Shown: piece after piece, positions 27,198-36,031 of the stretch
How the letters are laid out: each line of letters opens with the position of its first letter
How positions within the stretch are numbered: position 1 is the first letter of the stretch
Source of the DNA: Alphaproteobacteria bacterium
GTDB lineage: Bacteria; Pseudomonadota; Alphaproteobacteria; Micavibrionales; Micavibrionaceae
Reading direction: 5' to 3'
Assembly: GCA_023301585.1 (NCBI GenBank)
Contig: JAMASZ010000156.1
Location: forward strand, 1 to 45,779
DNA length: 45,779 nucleotides
Program-made: the position numbers and the translations under genes
Notes under the pieces: generated by a model
The model's database searches: none
Seen by the model: the letters and a program-made list of their open reading frames with translations, nothing else
What the model was told of the DNA's origin: nothing

Positions 27198-27443
27198 ATG
27201 GCCAAATCAGATACCGTTACGCCTACGCAAGGCGCAATGTCGGCGGACGAGCACACCGCCTTCCTTCTTCGCATTCTCATGCACCTTGTCGCCGTCTCAC
27301 CTGGAGGCAATCTTGAGGTAGACTTAAACATGGTTGCAATGTCAACAGCGAATAAGCAACTTGATGTTGAATTGGACGGGCCGATATTCAGGGCGAAAGT
27401 AATCCCTGAGATCATCCTACCACCCCACATGAGAGGACAATAA
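27198..27443 (+). CDS. Hypothetical protein
   Basis: 81-aa ORF downstream of the 27146 promoter. Confidence 0.6.
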   Translation: MAKSDTVTPTQGAMSADEHTAFLLRILMHLVAVSPGGNLEVDLNMVAMSTANKQLDVELDGPIFRAKVIPEIILPPHMRGQ

Positions 27444-27444
27444 A

Positions 27445-27642
27445 ATGCGTTTTAGAGTTGAAAGATCGTCAAGCGGTAATCGCTGGGTCGTTCGGGATCA
27501 CCAAGGAGGTCTCACCGGTCGAGCGTCGGATTCGTTAACTGGCCAATATGCGGATTCAAGAACAGATGAAATTGCTGCCTCTTTTGCTCGCGTTGAATGG
27601 GCGGATCAATGGGCAGAATTTATGAACGGGAACAAAACATGA
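27445..27642 (+). CDS. Hypothetical protein
   Basis: 65-aa ORF, ATGA coupling to next gene. Confidence 0.5.
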   Translation: MRFRVERSSSGNRWVVRDHQGGLTGRASDSLTGQYADSRTDEIAASFARVEWADQWAEFMNGNKT

Positions 27643-28331
27643 TCCAACTTAAGAACACAGCCGACTTCAAACACAACGGGGTCAAAGTCCTCGTCTACGG
27701 CGAGGCAGGGATGGGCAAGACAACATTGATTGCCACAGCCCCGAACCCTGTTATCTTCTCAGCGGAATCCGGCCTGTTATCCCTTGCCGGCATGCAATTA
27801 CCTTTTGAAAAGATTGACACGCTCGCAAAACTCAATGAGGCGTACCAATGGTGTTTGTCCTCTCACGAGGCACGACAATTTGAGACGGTCTGTATTGATT
27901 CCCTCACCGAGATCGCTGAGCTCGTCCTGGCCAACGCTATGAAGCAGGTAAAAGATCCGCGTCAAGCATACGGGGAACTCCTTGAGAAGGTAATGTTTAC
28001 CGTCCGATGCTTCCGCGACCTTCCGAATAAGAACGTCTATATGACCGCCCAAGAGATGTCTAAGAAAGACGAGGTCACAGGCATTATGATGAATCTTCCG
28101 TCCATGCCTGGAACGAAACTCGGGCCAAAACTGCCCTACCATTTTGATGAGGTGTTCCGGATGCGGATTGGCAAACTGCCAGACGGTCAAGATTATCGCT
28201 TCTTGCAAACACAGCCCGACTTTAACAGCGTGGCCAAAGATCGGTCTGGCAGATTATTGCCAATCGAAAAACCCCATCTCGGCGAATTGTTTGCCAAGAT
28301 AACAAACGGAGGAACCCATGGTTCAACTTAA
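27639..28331 (+). CDS. RecA-fold ATPase, Sak4-like recombinase
   Basis: VLVYGEAGMGKTTLIATAPNPVIFSAESGLLSL...ETVCIDSLTEIAELV; followed by SSB-like gene. Confidence 0.8.
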   Translation: MIQLKNTADFKHNGVKVLVYGEAGMGKTTLIATAPNPVIFSAESGLLSLAGMQLPFEKIDTLAKLNEAYQWCLSSHEARQFETVCIDSLTEIAELVLANAMKQVKDPRQAYGELLEKVMFTVRCFRDLPNKNVYMTAQEMSKKDEVTGIMMNLPSMPGTKLGPKLPYHFDEVFRMRIGKLPDGQDYRFLQTQPDFNSVAKDRSGRLLPIEKPHLGELFAKITNGGTHGST

Positions 28332-28941
28332 CTTTAATGCGCGGAATGTAGCCCCTTCAACGGCTATGGAGGCGCTCCCGTCTGGCTGGTATGATGTAAT
28401 GATTACCGAGTCAGAAAACAAACCAACAAAAGCAGGCACAGGATCATATCTACAATTGATCTTGACAGTCGCGTCCGGTGAATTTAGCGGCCGTAAACTC
28501 TACGCACGCCTCAATCTCGACAATCCGAACCCTACCGCGGTGCAAATCGCTCAAGCCGAGCTGTCCGCTATCTGTTGGGTTACAGGAATGCCCGACGCTC
28601 AAGACTCACAGCAATTGCACGGTCGCCCGTTCAAAGTGTTGGCCAAAAAAGTCGAGCGCAACGACAAGCCAGGATCGTTCTCAAATGAATTGTCCGGCTT
28701 CACAGACGTTAATGGCACAACGCCGGATCAACTTGCTAAGGGCATGGGGGGCCAAGGTGGGCAACCACAACAGCAATACCAACCTCCTCAACAGCAGCAA
28801 CAACCGCCGCAGGGGCAGCAGCAATATCAACCCCCTGCTCAGACGGAACAGTCGCCGCAACAATACCAGCAGCAACAACCTCCCGCGCAAACGCAACAAC
28901 AGCAACCGCCGGCAGGTAATAAACCTCCTTGGGAGCAATAA
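28318..28941 (+). CDS. DUF669-type ssDNA-binding protein with Q/P-rich tail
   Basis: LPSGWYDVMITESENKPTKAGTGSYLQLILTVASGEFSGRKLYARLNLDNPNP; C-terminal QQQYQPPQQQQQPP repeats ending PPWEQ. Confidence 0.8.
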   Translation: MVQLNFNARNVAPSTAMEALPSGWYDVMITESENKPTKAGTGSYLQLILTVASGEFSGRKLYARLNLDNPNPTAVQIAQAELSAICWVTGMPDAQDSQQLHGRPFKVLAKKVERNDKPGSFSNELSGFTDVNGTTPDQLAKGMGGQGGQPQQQYQPPQQQQQPPQGQQQYQPPAQTEQSPQQYQQQQPPAQTQQQQPPAGNKPPWEQ

Positions 28942-28958
28942 CGCCCGCGCGTTAGAGC

Positions 28959-28993
28959 GAGGGGATGGGGCGAGTCCTTGTCCCCTCAATTTT
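28959..28993 (+). terminator. Putative hairpin terminator/attenuator
   Basis: GAGGGGA ... TCCCCTC followed by AATTTT. Confidence 0.4.
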
Positions 28994-29007
28994 CCAAGGG
29001 GAGCGAA

Positions 29008-29445
29008 GTGAGAAACAAACAAGACCAACGACGTCCAACAATCTGTCCGCCTTGCGGATCAACCCAAATAACCTTACACGCCCAAGGCAACGGAATGATG
29101 TATTTTCGTTGTAGAAACTGTAATGCCAAAGGCTGGACTCACACCGACACAGCTATCTCATTCGGTAGAATGGCGGACGGCCCCACGCGAGACCTAAGAC
29201 GTCAAGCACACGAGGCTTTTGATAAACTGTGGAAACACAACACTATGTACTCTCGGGAAGATGCCTATATTGCACTCTCGAAGCACTTAGGTATTGATCC
29301 AAATGAGTGCCATATTGGATTACTCACTGCGACACAATGCAGAAGAACGATCCGATGGGCGCAACAATCACTTGCGGGCCTGACCAAACCTAAGCGTAAA
29401 CCAGCAGGATCATGGCGCAATAAGAAGAGGAAACGCCGAAAATGA
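29008..29445 (+). CDS. Zinc-ribbon / DUF3268-like protein
   Basis: GTG start after AAGGGGAG; CPPCGS...CRNCNAKG zinc ribbon; LRRQAHEAFDKLWK...SREDAYIALSKHLGI...HIGLLTATQCRRTI. Confidence 0.75.
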   Translation: MRNKQDQRRPTICPPCGSTQITLHAQGNGMMYFRCRNCNAKGWTHTDTAISFGRMADGPTRDLRRQAHEAFDKLWKHNTMYSREDAYIALSKHLGIDPNECHIGLLTATQCRRTIRWAQQSLAGLTKPKRKPAGSWRNKKRKRRK

Positions 29446-30503
29446 CAAAGCACACCATAATTGACCTTATAGATAAACGCCTTGAATCTGACCAGGAAGA
29501 TGGAAAGCGGGGGCACCTCGGCGGATCGCTTATTGGACGCCCGTGTGAGAGAGAACTTTATTATTCGTTCCGCTGGGCAACCTCTACCGTAAACTCAGAC
29601 GAGCACACGGGAGACCACATTGACGGGCACCACGGTCGGTTGTTACGATTGTTTAACCGCGGACATCTCGAAGAGGACAGGTTTAATTCCTGGCTCCGCT
29701 CAATCGGTATTGTTGTGCGAGAATTTGACATAACGGAACATCTTATCTTTGGCGTGAAGTCAGGCAAGTTAGATGTAGTATCCACAGACAAACTCAAGAA
29801 ATACAATATGGACAATTGGGAGGACGTGACGCTTAATCCGTTCTTTTGGGAGCTCGCAAAGAAGCGAGGCCTTGAGTTCAAGAAGCCAGAACAATTCCGG
29901 ATCTTAGATGTAGATGGGCATTTTGGTGGATCACTTGACGCGATTATGACAAATGTTCCTGGCATTGAGCAGTTCGGGCTCAAACCAACGGATGAGGTTC
30001 TTGGCGAATTTAAAACACACGGCCTTAAATCTTTCAACAAGATTGCAGGGACACGTCCGAGGTACGACCAACCAAGGGAAGGTGCTGCCGGCGTCAAATT
30101 TGCAAAGCCGGAACACTGGGCTCAAATGCAGACTTACATGCACAAGCGCGGGATCAAACTGGCGCTTTATATGGCGATCTGCAAGGATGATGATGACCTC
30201 TACTTTGAATGGGTTGAGTATGACGCAATGGCAGGGGCGGCGCAAATTGGCAAAGCGCGTGACATAATACACGCCGACGCGATCCCCGTCCGCATGAGCG
30301 ATTCCCCGTCTGATTGGCGCTGTAAATTTTGCGACCATTACCAAACCTGCCACATGGGAGCGCCCCTTGCTAAGTCGTGTAGAACGTGCATCTCCTCAAA
30401 ACCCATTGCCGAGGGCCAATGGCATTGCTCTCATTGGGATTCTGTGATACCGTTAGAACATCAAAAGACAGGTTGTGCAAACTACCAAACAATAACGGAT
30501 TAG
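29442..30503 (+). CDS. PD-(D/E)XK exonuclease (RecB/Cas4-like)
   Basis: GHFGGSLDAIM ... VLGEFKTH ... plus Cys-rich C-terminus CKFCDHYQTCH; ATGA coupling. Confidence 0.78.
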   Translation: MTKHTIIDLIDKRLESDQEDGKRGHLGGSLIGRPCERELYYSFRWATSTVNSDEHTGDHIDGHHGRLLRLFNRGHLEEDRFNSWLRSIGIVVREFDITEHLIFGVKSGKLDVVSTDKLKKYNMDNWEDVTLNPFFWELAKKRGLEFKKPEQFRILDVDGHFGGSLDAIMTNVPGIEQFGLKPTDEVLGEFKTHGLKSFNKIAGTRPRYDQPREGAAGVKFAKPEHWAQMQTYMHKRGIKLALYMAICKDDDDLYFEWVEYDAMAGAAQIGKARDIIHADAIPVRMSDSPSDWRCKFCDHYQTCHMGAPLAKSCRTCISSKPIAEGQWHCSHWDSVIPLEHQKTGCANYQTITD

Positions 30504-30507
30504 TACT

Positions 30508-30933
30508 ATGCAGACACCCATAACAAGTTTTAGTGGAAAACATAGGTTTCTCAGTAATTTTTGGCCCGCACCTGTAGAATTGGATGGAAAATGGTACCCT
30601 ACAGTGGAACACGCCTATGTTGCTGCAAAGACTATTGATCTACAGGATAGGGAGAACATCAGGCACATTTATTCTCCAGGACAGGCAAAACGATACGGAA
30701 AAAATCTAGTTCTTCGAGAAGGATGGAATGATTTACGTCTCGGAGCCATGGAAGATCTTTGTACTAAGAAATTTACGCTACTAGAAGAATGTCGAGTATC
30801 CCTCCTTATGACAGGCACGGCGGAACTTGTAGAGGGCAATAACTGGGGAGATACGTTTTGGGGAATGTCTAACGGTGTAGGATGCAATCACTTAGGCGTA
30901 ATTCTTATGCGGGTAAGAAACTCATTATGTTAA
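30508..30933 (+). CDS. NADAR-family (YbiA/DUF1768) protein
   Basis: FSGKHRFLSNFWPAPVELDGKWYPTVEHAYVAAK ... NNWGDTFWGMSNGVGCNHLGVILMRVR. Confidence 0.9.
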   Translation: MQTPITSFSGKHRFLSNFWPAPVELDGKWYPTVEHAYVAAKTIDLQDRENIRHIYSPGQAKRYGKNLVLREGWNDLRLGAMEDLCTKKFTLLEECRVSLLMTGTAELVEGNNWGDTFWGMSNGVGCNHLGVILMRVRNSLC

Positions 30934-32603
30934 TGACGCCAAGGCCATACCAGGATTACGCCATCGAATCCATTTTCCGTTTCTTTGAAGAGCACAAGGA
31001 TCCGACGCGCAATCCTGTTGTTGCCATGCCTACCGGAACAGGTAAATCAATTGTTAATGGTGGATTCATTCAGCGTGTTTTCCAGCGTTGGCCAAACCAG
31101 AGCATTATGATGCTCACCCACGTTAAAGAGTTGATTGAACAAAACGCGGATAAACTTTGCAGAATGTGGCCTGGCGCTCCTGTGGGAATTTACTCAGCAG
31201 GACTTAAATCAAAGGAAGCGGGGCTTCCTATAACTTTTGCCGGCATTCAATCCGCAATCAAACATCCAGGTCTGTTTGGCAAAGTGGACATAATATTTAT
31301 TGACGAGTGCCATCTTGTTTCCCCTAACGAGAACACATCCTATCAAAAATTTATTGCGGCATTGCGAGAAGTAAATCCAAATCTTCGCCTTGTCGGACTC
31401 ACGGCAACTCCTTACCGCTTAGGCCTTGGGATGATAACAGACGGGGGAATCTTCACAGACATTTGTTGCGATATGACCACTCTGGATGCGTTCAATTGGT
31501 TTATAGACGAGGGCTATCTTTCTCCGTTGATCCCGCGTCCCACCGACACAAAAATTGACCTGTCCGGCGTTCGTAAACGCGGGGGTGAGTTCAGAGAAGA
31601 CGATCTACAGAAAGCGGTTGACATTGACGAGATCACAGAGGCGGCGGTTAAGGAAATGCTCGAAGTCGGAGCGGACAGAAATCGTTTCTTAATCTTTGCC
31701 ACAGGGATTGACCACACGGAACACATTACGGATCTGCTTTTGAGTCTCGGCCAGACGGCTGTTGCCGTTCACTCAAAGATGGGGGGCAACCGAGATAAGA
31801 TTCTTGCCGACGCACAGAACGGAGCGTACCGTTTTGTGATTAACAACAATGTCTTGACCACGGGCTATGATGACCCGCTGATTGATTGCATTCCGATGAT
31901 CCGCCCCACGTCCTCGCCTGGCCTGTGGGTTCAGATGCTCGGACGCGGAACGCGCCCTGTTTACGAGCAGGGTTTTGATTTGTCTGTGACCGAGCAGCGT
32001 CTTGCCGCGATCCAGGCAGGTCCAAAACAAAACTGCCTCGTGCTTGACTTTGCCGGAAACACAATGCGCCTTGGCCCGATTAACGATCCACAAATTCCAA
32101 AGAAAAAGCGTCCTGGAACAGGCGAGATTCCAATTAAACTTTGCAGGGATGACAACACGGTTCCCGAGGAAGGCAACTGTGGTGCGTATAATCATATTAG
32201 TGCAAGATTCTGTTGCGATTGTGATGCCGAGTTTACATTTGAGATCAAGATAAAACAGAAGGCCTCGTCTCAGGAACTAATCAAAAAAGACGTTCCGGTT
32301 GTTAAAGATTTCACCGTGACCAAAGTTGTATATTCCGTCCATAAGAAAGTCGGATCAATTGATTGCCTTAAAGTCACGTACCATTGTGGAATGCGCAAGT
32401 TCACACAGTACGTTACCGCGTGGCACACGAGCTCCGTCCGACACCGCGGCATCTCGTGGTGGGAACAACGCTCTCCCATCCCGTTGCCAAAGAATGCCCA
32501 TGCGGCTATGGATCACATTGACGATTTGAAGAAGCCAACAATGATCCGCGTTTGGATCAATAAAAAATATCCGGAGATAATGAGCTATGACTTACCAGAC
32601 TAG
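30927..32603 (+). CDS. SF2 DNA helicase
   Basis: MPTGTGKS (motif I), FIDECHLV (DECH, motif II), GLTATPYR (motif III), QMLGRGTRP (motif VI); C-terminal zinc-ribbon-like Cys. Confidence 0.93.
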   Translation: MLMTPRPYQDYAIESIFRFFEEHKDPTRNPVVAMPTGTGKSIVNGGFIQRVFQRWPNQSIMMLTHVKELIEQNADKLCRMWPGAPVGIYSAGLKSKEAGLPITFAGIQSAIKHPGLFGKVDIIFIDECHLVSPNENTSYQKFIAALREVNPNLRLVGLTATPYRLGLGMITDGGIFTDICCDMTTLDAFNWFIDEGYLSPLIPRPTDTKIDLSGVRKRGGEFREDDLQKAVDIDEITEAAVKEMLEVGADRNRFLIFATGIDHTEHITDLLLSLGQTAVAVHSKMGGNRDKILADAQNGAYRFVINNNVLTTGYDDPLIDCIPMIRPTSSPGLWVQMLGRGTRPVYEQGFDLSVTEQRLAAIQAGPKQNCLVLDFAGNTMRLGPINDPQIPKKKRPGTGEIPIKLCRDDNTVPEEGNCGAYNHISARFCCDCDAEFTFEIKIKQKASSQELIKKDVPVVKDFTVTKVVYSVHKKVGSIDCLKVTYHCGMRKFTQYVTAWHTSSVRHRGISWWEQRSPIPLPKNAHAAMDHIDDLKKPTMIRVWINKKYPEIMSYDLPD

Positions 32604-32814
32604 AAACGACCCTTTTGCCAATCAAGCCCTTGCTGATGCCCTTAACGAGGCAATCCAAAAGCACGGGGGTGACCTATTCAACAACTGTGGAAATTGTTCT
32701 CACATGAATTACCCAGGCCCACCGGTGTGTAAGCTCTTCAACATGACACCCCCCATCCAGACGATTATGAAGGGGTGTAAGAATTATAACGACGCAAAAG
32801 AAATTCCTTTCTAG
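32587..32814 (+). CDS. Hypothetical Cys-rich small protein
   Basis: CGNCSHMNYPGPPVCKLFNMTPPIQTIMKGCKNY. Confidence 0.6.
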   Translation: MTYQTRNDPFANQALADALNEAIQKHGGDLFNNCGNCSHMNYPGPPVCKLFNMTPPIQTIMKGCKNYNDAKEIPF

Positions 32815-32867
32815 GGGTGCATTCCGTAGACCAAAGGTCTATATTCTGCTTAACACAAGGAGAAATC

Positions 32868-33407
32868 ATGCTACGGTATTTTGAACATAAGTCCGCCTGT
32901 ATTAGGCACGCGGCGAGAACAATGCAAATGATGACCATTGAACATGATCCTGAAAATGGATTCTACGCGGTTGAGTCTCACGACGATGTAGCAGAACTTG
33001 CTCACCGTTTTATGCTCAAGCACTCAGATGCTTTTGTGTGTGCCGGATCGCGCGGTGATATTCCGGTTCTTGTTACGACCTGTCCAAAGGACGAGTCTGA
33101 CCCTTCCGGTATTGAAGCAATCGGGGTTCCTGATTGGTATATTGTCGAACCTATCTGTGACGAGCTTTGGAATCCTGGCAAAGCAAATAAACCTTCCCGT
33201 AAACGCTCAAATACCGCCGCAGGGCCGCGCGCTTCGTCAACTCACCCATCGCCCACCAAATTCGTTTGGGCGACGTGTGACGCATTACAGGTGAGTCTCG
33301 GGCGTGAGCCAACATCCGCGGAAGTTCGAGAGGCTTGCGAACCGGAGGGCGTCCATAAGAGCACAGCATCCACTCAATTCTATAAGTGGCGGCGCGCTCA
33401 AAAATAA
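32868..33407 (+). CDS. Protein with C-terminal VW...TQF..WR domain (paralog B)
   Basis: AAGGAG RBS; C-term TKFVWATCDALQVSLGREPTSAEVREACEPEGVHKSTASTQFYKWRRAQK. Confidence 0.7.
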   Translation: MLRYFEHKSACIRHAARTMQMMTIEHDPENGFYAVESHDDVAELAHRFMLKHSDAFVCAGSRGDIPVLVTTCPKDESDPSGIEAIGVPDWYIVEPICDELWNPGKANKPSRKRSNTAAGPRASSTHPSPTKFVWATCDALQVSLGREPTSAEVREACEPEGVHKSTASTQFYKWRRAQK

Positions 33408-33420
33408 TCTCACTTATGAG

Positions 33421-33449
33421 TTGACAGTAGGGAACAGACCACGTAATTA
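33421..33449 (+). promoter_or_regulatory. Promoter TTGACA-N17-TAATTA
   Basis: Consensus -35 and 17-bp spacing; upstream of ORF 33490. Confidence 0.65.
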
Positions 33450-33489
33450 AACCAATGTCAATTAACGACTTATCACTATGGAGCATCCA

Positions 33490-33999
33490 ATGACTAAAGA
33501 AACAGACGAAGCAGCCGCAACTGCATCAGCAAAACCAGCGCGTGAGCGCCAAAACGGTTTCACGAAGCCTGCCGAAGGCACAACAACCCGCCTTGTTTGG
33601 GATATCGCAGACGAGATCTCAGCAGCACAAGGCCGTCCGGCGATGCGGAACGAAGTCTTTGACGAGTTCACAAAACGCCTTGGTAAAGACGCCTCCGCTG
33701 GTACGTGCGGCACACAATATTCTCGTTGGTCTGGTTTCCATAGCGTCGGTCCTGTCTTGAAGAAAATGCGCGCCGAAGCCAAGGCAGCAGCGGACAAAGA
33801 AAAGGCCGATGCTAAAGCAGAGAAAGCAGCGGAACGCGCCGAAGCCAAAGCTGCAAAAGACAAGGCTGCTGCCGAGAAGAAAGAAGCGGCAGAAAAAGCA
33901 AAGGCCGATAAAGCAGCAGCTGCCAAGGCAAAGCAGGATGAGAAAGATCGTGTTGCGTCTGAAAAGGCAAAAGCAGCAGCGGCTAAAGCCAAAAAATAA
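33490..33999 (+). CDS. VWD...TQY..W domain (paralog C) fused to Ala/Lys-rich histone-H1-like tail
   Basis: TRLVWDIADEISAAQGRPAMRNEVFDEFTKRLGKDASAGTCGTQYSRWS followed by ~75 aa of KAEKAAERAEAKAAKDKAAAEKK-type sequence. Confidence 0.8.
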   Translation: MTKETDEAAATASAKPARERQNGFTKPAEGTTTRLVWDIADEISAAQGRPAMRNEVFDEFTKRLGKDASAGTCGTQYSRWSGFHSVGPVLKKMRAEAKAAADKEKADAKAEKAAERAEAKAAKDKAAAEKKEAAEKAKADKAAAAKAKQDEKDRVASEKAKAAAAKAKK

Positions 34000-34020
34000 A
34001 CCGCACCCCGTGTGAGTTTG

Positions 34021-34053
34021 AAGGGAATGTCTTCTGGCGTTCCCTTTTTATTT
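34021..34053 (+). terminator. Rho-independent terminator
   Basis: AAGGGAAtG tcttctgg CgTTCCCTT followed by TTTATTT. Confidence 0.8.
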
Positions 34054-34074
34054 GCCTTGGTATCTAAACGGTTC

Positions 34075-34103
34075 TTGACTACCCTGTTATATTGCCTTAA
34101 ACA
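34075..34103 (+). promoter_or_regulatory. Candidate promoter for the deazaguanine operon (TTGACT-N17-TAAACA)
   Basis: Good -35, weak -10; lies between terminator and queE. Confidence 0.4.
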
Positions 34104-34121
34104 AAACAGAAGGAGCAACAC

Positions 34122-34838
34122 ATGAAACCCAATAACCAACCGGTGGAAAAGCAATTCCATCACGACCGCGGAATGGTCGATCTTCACAGTATTTTCCACA
34201 CGATACAGGGCGAGGGGCCATTCACCGGCCATCGCTCAATCTTTGTCCGCCTTGCAGGATGCAATCTTATGTGTCCTGGATGTGATACCGAGTACACGCA
34301 AGGCCGCAAGAAGGTCATGCCTGAGTACGTCGTTAAAGAAGTCCAAAAGCTTCCAGAAGTTGAGCTCATTGTTCTAACAGGAGGCGAGCCTTTCCGCCAG
34401 AATATCTTACCACTTTGTCAGGTACTGTGGGATGCCGGATACAATATCCAGGTCGAGACAAATGGTGTTCGTCCTATCCCCTCTGAGTTGGCGGCGTGTT
34501 CCTCATCTTTCGGAGCAACTAAAGCGCGGTTTAGTGTTGTTGTTAGCCCTAAGACACATGTTGTCCATGAAAGCATTGCACGGATCGCCATTGCCTACAA
34601 ATACGTCCTCCAGGCAGGCAACGTGGATCGTGATGGCCTGCCTATCCAGGCTCTTCAAAATAAGGTCAAGAGGCGTGTTGCTCGGCCCACACGCAAAGAC
34701 ATTCCAATCTATATCAATCCATTTGACGAGAAAGACGATACTAAGAATCGTCTGAATCTCGACACCACCATCCGCTCCTGTTTGCAGCACGGGTACACGA
34801 TGGGAATACAGCTGCACAAATTCTTAAACATGGAGTGA
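34122..34838 (+). CDS. queE: 7-carboxy-7-deazaguanine synthase (radical SAM)
   Basis: FHTIQGEGPFTGHRSIFVRLAGCNLMCPGCDTEY (CX3CX2C) and LTGGEPF. Confidence 0.93.
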   Translation: MKPNNQPVEKQFHHDRGMVDLHSIFHTIQGEGPFTGHRSIFVRLAGCNLMCPGCDTEYTQGRKKVMPEYVVKEVQKLPEVELIVLTGGEPFRQNILPLCQVLWDAGYNIQVETNGVRPIPSELAACSSSFGATKARFSVVVSPKTHVVHESIARIAIAYKYVLQAGNVDRDGLPIQALQNKVKRRVARPTRKDIPIYINPFDEKDDTKNRLNLDTTIRSCLQHGYTMGIQLHKFLNME

Positions 34839-34841
34839 GCA

Positions 34842-35573
34842 ATGCCACAATCGACAATAGAAGCTTGTTTGGACGTAATGTCTAAACCCCCAAAACGTCA
34901 AGAAGGATCCGGACTCGTTGTTATGTCCGGAGGTCAGGATTCAACAACATGCCTTGGTGTCGCAATCATGCGGCATGGTCGTGAGAACGTGCGTGCTGTA
35001 GCATTCGACTATGGCCAGAAGCACTCAATCGAGCTTGAGCAGGCGCGCCTCATTTGCGAGCGTCACGAGATTCTCTTAATCACTGTGGACATCCCTGTTC
35101 TCAAGATGATGGAATCATCTGCACTTGTCACGCATGGCGACACGAGCGCACCACACGAATACCTTGCCGACCTGCCTGCTACGTTTGTTCCGGCGCGTAA
35201 TGCACTATTTTTGACCATGGCGTTTGGTCTTGCAATGGAAGCAAGAACGACACACATCTACACCGGCGTGTGTCAAACGGATTACTCAGGGTATCCAGAT
35301 TGCCGAGAAGAATTTGTTGTCGCCCTTGAGAACGCTCTTCAAGTTGGGTATCAATCAACAATCAAGATTGTTACCCCTCTCATGCACCTGGACAAAGCAG
35401 CGACGTTTGAGCTCGCGCGCCGGACGGGCGTTTGGGACGACGTGATCCAATTTTCTCATACGTGCTATGAAGGGGTCAGAGACAATCTTCATCCGTGGGG
35501 TGCGGGGTGTGGAGCGTGTCCAGCATGCGAGTTGCGCGCTAAAGGCTTTAACAAGTTTGAGGCTCGCTACTAA
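34842..35573 (+). CDS. queC: 7-cyano-7-deazaguanine (preQ0) synthase
   Basis: PP-loop VVMSGGQDSTTCL; YSGYPDCR; zinc motif CGACPAC. Confidence 0.94.
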   Translation: MPQSTIEACLDVMSKPPKRQEGSGLVVMSGGQDSTTCLGVAIMRHGRENVRAVAFDYGQKHSIELEQARLICERHEILLITVDIPVLKMMESSALVTHGDTSAPHEYLADLPATFVPARNALFLTMAFGLAMEARTTHIYTGVCQTDYSGYPDCREEFVVALENALQVGYQSTIKIVTPLMHLDKAATFELARRTGVWDDVIQFSHTCYEGVRDNLHPWGAGCGACPACELRAKGFNKFEARY

Positions 35574-36031
35574 TGCCGTACCGTTCAACCAAGACATACG
35601 GGCATGACGTTGGTCTGTCTTGTGTCTTCCGCCAACATGGCGCCAAGTCGCACTGTAACCAACTGCACGGGTATGCGCTCTCTGTCCGCCTTGAGTTCGA
35701 GTGTGAGCAGGGGCAGCGCGACGCTAACGGATGGGTTGTAGATTTCGGAGGCCTCAAAGAGGTCAAGCAATGGCTCAAAGATACGTTTGACCATAAGCTT
35801 TTAGTTGCTGAGAATGATCCAATGAAGGACGAGATCTGCGCCCTTGGCGGACTCGGAATTGCAGATCCCATTGTTGTTCCTGGAACGGGGTGTGAAGCCT
35901 TTGCAGCGATGGTATACATCTTTGTGAGTACATGGATGCAAAAGAAGGGTTATGTTTATGCTCGTCTTGCAGAAGTGCACGTAATGGAACACGGCGCAAA
36001 TAGCGCAATATATATTGAGGATAAGAAATGA
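35573..36031 (+). CDS. queD: 6-carboxy-5,6,7,8-tetrahydropterin synthase-like
   Basis: FRQHGAKSHCNQLHGYALSV, VDFGGLKEVKQWLKDTFDHKLLV; TAATG coupling to queC. Confidence 0.88.
   Translation: MPYRSTKTYGHDVGLSCVFRQHGAKSHCNQLHGYALSVRLEFECEQGQRDANGWVVDFGGLKEVKQWLKDTFDHKLLVAENDPMKDEICALGGLGIADPIVVPGTGCEAFAAMVYIFVSTWMQKKGYVYARLAEVHVMEHGANSAIYIEDKK

Noticed and set aside
32827-32841. TAGACC-AAA-GGTCTA hairpin upstream of ORF 32868
   Set aside because: Short stem with no U-tract and no convincing -35/-10 pairing; too weak to call as terminator or operator.
33462-34232. 256-aa minus-strand ORF opposite the Ala/Lys-rich gene
   Set aside because: Mirror of the low-complexity A/K codons (Ala/Phe/Ser-rich artefact); also antisense to the terminator and the queE start.
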